Part shown: piece by piece, positions 60,901 to 64,000 of the stretch
How positions within the stretch are numbered: the stretch's first letter is position 1
Layout of the letters: every line of letters starts with the position of its first letter
Origin: Bagarius yarrelli
Taxonomy: Eukaryota > Chordata > Actinopteri > Siluriformes > Sisoridae
Direction: 5' to 3'
DNA: 64,000 nucleotides
NCBI GenBank assembly: GCA_005784505.1
Contig: VCAZ01000207.1
Span: 480,687-544,686 of the forward strand
Translations under genes and position numbers: made by a program
The notes under the pieces: generated by a model
Databases searched by the model: none
The model's input: only the letters and a program-made list of their open reading frames with translations
What the model was told of the DNA's origin: nothing

Positions 60901-63447
60901 TTGTGCTTTTCCAGGCAGTCTGTTTTGAACATGTGAACACCTCTTAGCTCTTTGAAGTGGTTGAGAAAGGCTTGTTCTTCTTTCTGTGTGTGTGCTGCCA
61001 GCACTTGCTTGGTTAGACCTAGTTTCTTATATGCCTTTCTTTCTTGGCTGGAAGGTAAAACTGTGGCAGAAGAAGTGGCTGGAATGGGACCTTCTGCTGT
61101 GTCTCCTAAACTGGGGACATCCTCGATGATTTCTGTGTGAGAAAAAAAGGACCAAATTAACTACATAAAACTACATTCCTCCTATTTGTTAATCCGAATT
61201 AAAACATTATCTATTACCTGTAATGATCTATAGAACGGAGTTGTTTAACGGTCGGGAGGTACGTACTTACTGGAAACTAATTCATACTTAAGTACTATGT
61301 GACTTTCATGATAAGGAGAAGTGACGCTTAAGCGAAAGTTTTCTGTAAATGATACTGTAACTACAACCAACCCCATATGGTAAAAATCTTTTCTAAAATA
61401 TATTTTAAATATACGTATATGTTGTAAATGTGATGCTTAATAAAACATTTCCTCATACAGCAAGCAAGCATGCTCGACTGATTATTGTTTAAATGTGGAT
61501 ATTAATGCAAAAATGACAAAATAATGTATTTGTAGTAAAGAGGCACAATATTTATCGGGGAAATAAATAACCGGGCGATGTGGGTGAAAATGACATGATA
61601 CATGCATAAAGTTTTAAAGAGTATTCTTGCTTTTAAATCAATCAATCACTCAGTCTGATTTAGCCGAGATTTATCCACTTTCCGAATGCAAGTGCCTGCA
61701 GACAGGGTTGCCAGGTTGGGTGAGTTCCCGCTCTTGATCAATCAGACCGGTTGATAATATTTGAGCTGCTTATTATTATAACTGTCAGATGTTTAGTTTC
61801 AACTAGAACCATGTGATTTTATTAATTTTTGAATTTAAAAAAGGCCCTTAAACAAAAATAAAATCATTTGTAGAGTCAGGAACCGACGAATGTTATTAAA
61901 GTTCGACCAGAACTACTAAAATATCAGCTTCATCATGTATCTTAGATTCTATTCTCTATTCTGTACAAAAAAAAAAAAAAAAAAGCACAATGAAAGACGA
62001 AAAAACTAAACACACAATCATCCATATTTTGGGGGCCGGACACGCTACCTGGATCTTTCATCATATGACCAGAAAGATTGCCAGATTGTATAGAATTTCT
62101 GGAGAGAACCTTAAAGAGAGTATCTTATTTTTTCTGGTTTAAGATACTGAAGGATCTCTCTAATCCAGTGGAAGCAATTTAAGCAATATCAACCTGCAAA
62201 GTAACGTGAAAAGGCTAATATTTTACAATTATAACTACTTAAGTGCATGTTTAGTGCTGTAACACCAAATATAGCAATGAAAGGGGATGGGTTTAGTGCT
62301 GTAACACCAAATATAGCAATGAAAGGGGATGGGTTTAATGCTGTAACACCAAATATAGCAATGAAAGGGGATGGGTTTAATGCTGTAACACCAAATATAG
62401 CAATGAAAGGGGATGGGTTTAATGCTGTAACACCAAATATAGCAATGAAAGGGGATGGGTTTAATAGTGCTGTAACACCAAATATAGCAATGAAAGGGGA
62501 TGGGTTTAATGCTGTAACACCAAATATAGCAATGAAAGGGGATGGGTTTAATGCTGTAACACCAAATATAGCAATGAAAGGGGATGGGTTTAATGCTTAA
62601 ACCCAAATGTAAAGGGGTGGGTTTAATGCTGCACCAAATATAGCAATGAAAGGGGGATGGGTTTAATGCTGTAACACCAAATATAGCAATGAAAGGGGAT
62701 GGGTTTAATGCTGTAACACCAAATATAGCAATGAAAGGGAATGGGTTTAATGCTGTAACACCAAATATAGCAATGAAAGGGAATGGGTTTATTGGCAAAA
62801 ATTTCTGAAAATGTATAAAAAATCTAATCAAAAATTTCCAGAAGTTGTACAGACTCGGATCTGTCCAAAATATATGTATGAGGCTTGCAGGGGTCTGCCT
62901 ACATCTGTCACAAATAGGGTCTAGCTCTAGATAGCCCAACCTTTGACCAGTGGAGACGGTGTACTACCTTAAATTGCACAACCAACAAGTCGTTGACAAG
63001 TTAATTATGAATAGATCTGTTTTTCTGCCAAATTGTCTCTGGAATTTGTTGATGACTAGTGTCTATTATAGCACAAACATTTTTGGCCATTTTTCTGTAT
63101 ATTTCAAAATATATTTAAAAAAAATATTTATCATATAGAACCACAGCAAATCAGCGTAATTAAATCCATCTTGACCCAAAATCACATTTTAGTCAATTAT
63201 ACCCAGAATATTACTTCACACTGCTCATTGCCTTGTTTGCTTTATCTACCTGATTCTGGCTGAAGCTTTTTGTCTCCCACATGCACGATGGTGCTGCTGT
63301 AGCTGCACTGGCTGGTTACGGACACCACGCTCTCGGCTTTGCTGGGCAGTGCCAGGGAAGTGAGTGAAGTGCCCACCACACCCGAGCTGCTGGACTTTGA
63401 CACGTCCAGAGGTGAATGACCAGCTGGGGACTTTAGTCGTCCAGGTT
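52090..63447 (-). CDS. per2: Period circadian regulator 2 (C-terminal half; 5' end off window)
   Basis: Core negative limb of the circadian clock; it forms a complex with CRY that represses CLOCK-BMAL1 in the nucleus. Eight exons in phase: 63250-63447, 60881-61132, 57688-58151, 57183-57557, 56426-56588, 55039-55255, 52924-53074, 52090-52206, about 645 codons. In order: QCSYSSTIVHVGDKK; LTKQVLAAHTQKEEQAFL; basic nuclear-localisation segment KKFKSKRIK; GLNQTAWSLSDTSQS and Pro-rich region; SPLFQSRCSSPLQLNILQLE; EDSRSGTGS; then the CRY-binding C-terminus with YFGSVDSS, IKYVLQDPLWLL, MTTYQLPSR, EVHPWVRRGGLPKAI, CIGCKG and SEVSD. GGLPKAINV and SEVSD favour PER2 over PER1. PAS domains and casein-kinase sites lie off the right edge. 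Confidence 0.94.
53990..54155 (-). mobile_element. tRNA-derived SINE B copy
   Basis: In a per2 intron. TTCAGAGCGACTTACATTTA, GCAATTGGGGCTTGAGGGCC, ATCGAACCCCGATC, ending CTAGAATACCACTTTCC. The 5' 30 bases are eroded. Confidence 0.7.
54209..54251. repeat. (AC)n microsatellite
   Basis: About 20 AC units in the per2 intron between exons 55039 and 53074. Confidence 0.95.
54476..54862 (+). mobile_element. tRNA-derived SINE A copy 2
   Basis: CAGCACGGTGGCTTAGTGAC (A-box-like) and GGGTTCGATTCCCCTGCAGG (B box), then TTCCTCCCACAGTCCAAAAA, an internal TG tract at 54668-54715, GACTCCAGCAGATCCCTGTG and a four-copy ATGA tail. Full length and well preserved. Confidence 0.8.
54905..54935. repeat. (TC)n microsatellite
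   Basis: About 15 TC units, 100 bases from the per2 exon at 55039 on its downstream side. Confidence 0.9.
55039..55255 (-). CDS. per2: per2 exon of CRY-binding region
   Basis: Encodes the Ser-rich SSHTSSNSRNYFGSVDSS, then SDSLIKYVLQDPLWLLAATV and the strongly conserved MTTYQLPSR at the donor. In mammals this part begins the helical segment that wraps around CRY. The next exon (52924-53074) supplies the rest, including PLFTEEQKKELAEVHPWV. Confidence 0.92.
55540..55925 (-). repeat. Interspersed repeat family E, copy 2
   Basis: Inverted relative to 8470-8905. AGAATCTAAGATACA, ATATTTTAGTAGTTCTGGTT and ATTGAGTGGGAACACCACCC correspond to the reverse of the other copies. It lies in a per2 intron. 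Confidence 0.65.
56228..56375 (+). mobile_element. tRNA-derived SINE A copy 3 (3'-truncated)
   Basis: GGGCAGCGCGGTGGTTTAGT, GGGTTCGATTCCCCTGCAGG and the start of the body; it breaks off after GGGTTCCCCGG. Confidence 0.7.
56850..56985 (-). mobile_element. tRNA-derived SINE B copy (partial)
   Basis: CATTTATACAATTGAGCAAT, AAAGGGCCTTGCTCAGGGGC, TCTAACCACTGTACTAACAC. The outer left part is missing. Confidence 0.65.
58357..59392. repeat. CAGT-type complex minisatellite in per2 intron
   Basis: About 1.04 kb built from CAGTCAGT steps joined to GTTGTG, GTGCGGG and GTTGGT spacers. A recurrent higher-order unit of about 30 bases is seen (TCAGTCAGTCAGTGTTGTGC plus AGTCAGTGCGGG). All three plus-strand frames stay open for long stretches because TCAG is invariant and TGA, TAA and TAG are nearly absent, giving Ser/Val/Gln/Cys-rich pseudo-proteins. 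It lies in the intron between the per2 exons at 58151 and 60881; in the transcript it reads ACTGACTGACTG. Confidence 0.95.
59735..60480 (+). mobile_element. RTE-type LINE 3' fragment interrupted by a SINE
   Basis: Parts 59735-60034 and 60213-60480 match the LINE tail at 44038-44400 (GAGCTGAAGATGTTGAGGTT, GAGGACATGAAGTTAGTGGG, GCTGTGGAGACCCCTGAAGG). This copy extends further 5' than the one at 44 kb. Frames are broken. Confidence 0.75.
60035..60212 (-). mobile_element. tRNA-derived SINE B nested in LINE
   Basis: Begins ATTTACATTTACAGAATTAG and ends CTACTGTGCTACCAC, splitting the LINE sequence CTATAGGAGTGAC / AGGATCAGGAATGAG. It is therefore younger than the LINE copy. Confidence 0.75.
61625..61965 (+). 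repeat. Interspersed repeat family E, copy 3
   Basis: Same orientation as 8470-8905: AATCAATCAATCACTCAGTC, CAGGGTTGCCAGGTTGGGTG, AACTGTCAGATGTTTAG, GTATCTTAGATTCTATTCTC, ending at a poly-A run. It lies in a per2 intron. Confidence 0.65.
62247..62790. repeat. 42-bp minisatellite, about 13 copies
   Basis: Tandem unit GGGTTTAATGCTGTAACACC + AAATATAGCAATGAAAGGGGAT. Copies are almost identical except a 45-bp variant (near 62460), one badly decayed copy (near 62590-62620) and two terminal copies with GGGAAT. Because 42 is divisible by three, both strands show repetitive ORFs (a 14-residue period). It lies in the per2 intron between exons 63250 and 61132. Confidence 0.97.
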
Positions 63448-63694
63448 CTATAAGTATAAATGGGAAGTATTAAAGTATAAATAGGTGTTTATGTAATGTA
63501 ACACAAGTTTTATTGAAGAATATTAATTACTTCTTAAATCATTACAATTTACACATGTTAAGACAAATAATAAAAATAAAATTGAAACAAAAAACTAAAA
63601 TCTAGAATTTACCCTAACTTAAATTAAATAAAAATAATAATTTGCCAATTATCCACTCAATATTAAACATTAGGGACTGGAATGATGGGAAATC
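63448..63694. other. per2 intron, no feature recognised
   Basis: AT-rich sequence upstream of the first visible per2 exon. Nothing is recognised before the SINE at the right edge. Confidence 0.6.
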
Positions 63695-63946
63695 ATTCAT
63701 TCATTCATCTTCTACAGCCGCTTATTCCCTAATTCGGGGGGCACAGGGATCTGCTGGAGTCTAAACCAGCTGTCTCTGAAAAGGTGAAAGGCAGGAGAGG
63801 GATACCCTGGACAGGTCACCTGTACATCACACACACACACACACACACACACACAACCACACTCACGCCTATGGGTAATTTGGACTCACCAATCAATCTA
63901 ATATACGTGTTTTTGGACTGTGAGAGGAAACCAGAGAACCCGGAGT

Positions 63947-63996
<50 letters not shown>

Positions 63997-64000
63997 GGAG
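63695..64000 (-). mobile_element. tRNA-derived SINE A copy 4, running off the window
   Basis: Starts with the CATTCATTCATTCATCTTCT tail, then GCCGCTTATTCCCTAATTCG, CTGCTGGAGTCTAAACCAGC and TTTTTGGACTGTGAGAGGAA. Contains AC tracts at 63828-63854 and 63948-63995. The tRNA-like head lies beyond position 64000. Confidence 0.75.

Noticed and set aside
62235..62939. 234-codon minus ORF and 117-codon plus ORF; also a CRISPR-like look
   Set aside because: Both ORFs are translations of a 42-bp tandem repeat. There are no spacers between units, and a vertebrate genome does not carry CRISPR arrays.

Overview
The window is vertebrate nuclear DNA, most likely from a teleost fish. Genes are split into many short exons with GT/AG borders, introns are full of microsatellites, a decayed Tc1-like element, tRNA-derived SINEs, RTE-type LINE tails and palindromic MITEs, and all recognisable proteins are vertebrate families. 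I cannot name the species from sequence alone.

Five protein-coding genes are supported, in the order gigyf2 (-), gpr55 (+), itm2c (-), hes6 (+), per2 (-). (1) 1-26.2 kb: gigyf2, a translational repressor adaptor; 27 coding exons and a 5' noncoding exon are visible, and the last coding exon lies off the left edge. (2) 26.2-31 kb: repeat-rich spacer, then a single-exon class A GPCR, gpr55, at 30970-31890. (3) 32-39 kb: spacer with long TG and TA microsatellites and copies of several repeat families; then itm2c, a BRICHOS type II membrane protein, at 39.8-43.5 kb with all six coding exons intact. (4) 43.7-47.8 kb: spacer with LINE and SINE fragments; then hes6, a bHLH-Orange-WRPW repressor, at 48.1-49.0 kb with a TATA box and poly(A) signal. 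(5) 52-64 kb: the 3' half of per2, a circadian repressor; eight exons are visible and the PAS-encoding part lies off the right edge. Two large minisatellites sit in per2 introns.

The genes are not an operon or a pathway. They are a conserved synteny set: the human orthologues all map to 2q37 (GPR55 next to ITM2C, HES6 next to PER2), which supports the assignments. I found no new gene system. The most noteworthy items are the stop-poor about 1 kb CAGT-type minisatellite and a 42-bp minisatellite in per2 introns, an expanded QELQRQ hexapeptide tract in gigyf2, a 33-nt gigyf2 microexon, an exon-like ORF in the last itm2c intron, an unassigned GC-richer exon-like island between hes6 and per2, and several local multi-copy repeat families.

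Exon borders were set by eye from GT/AG signals, reading phase and family similarity. They should be good to a base or so, except where stated.
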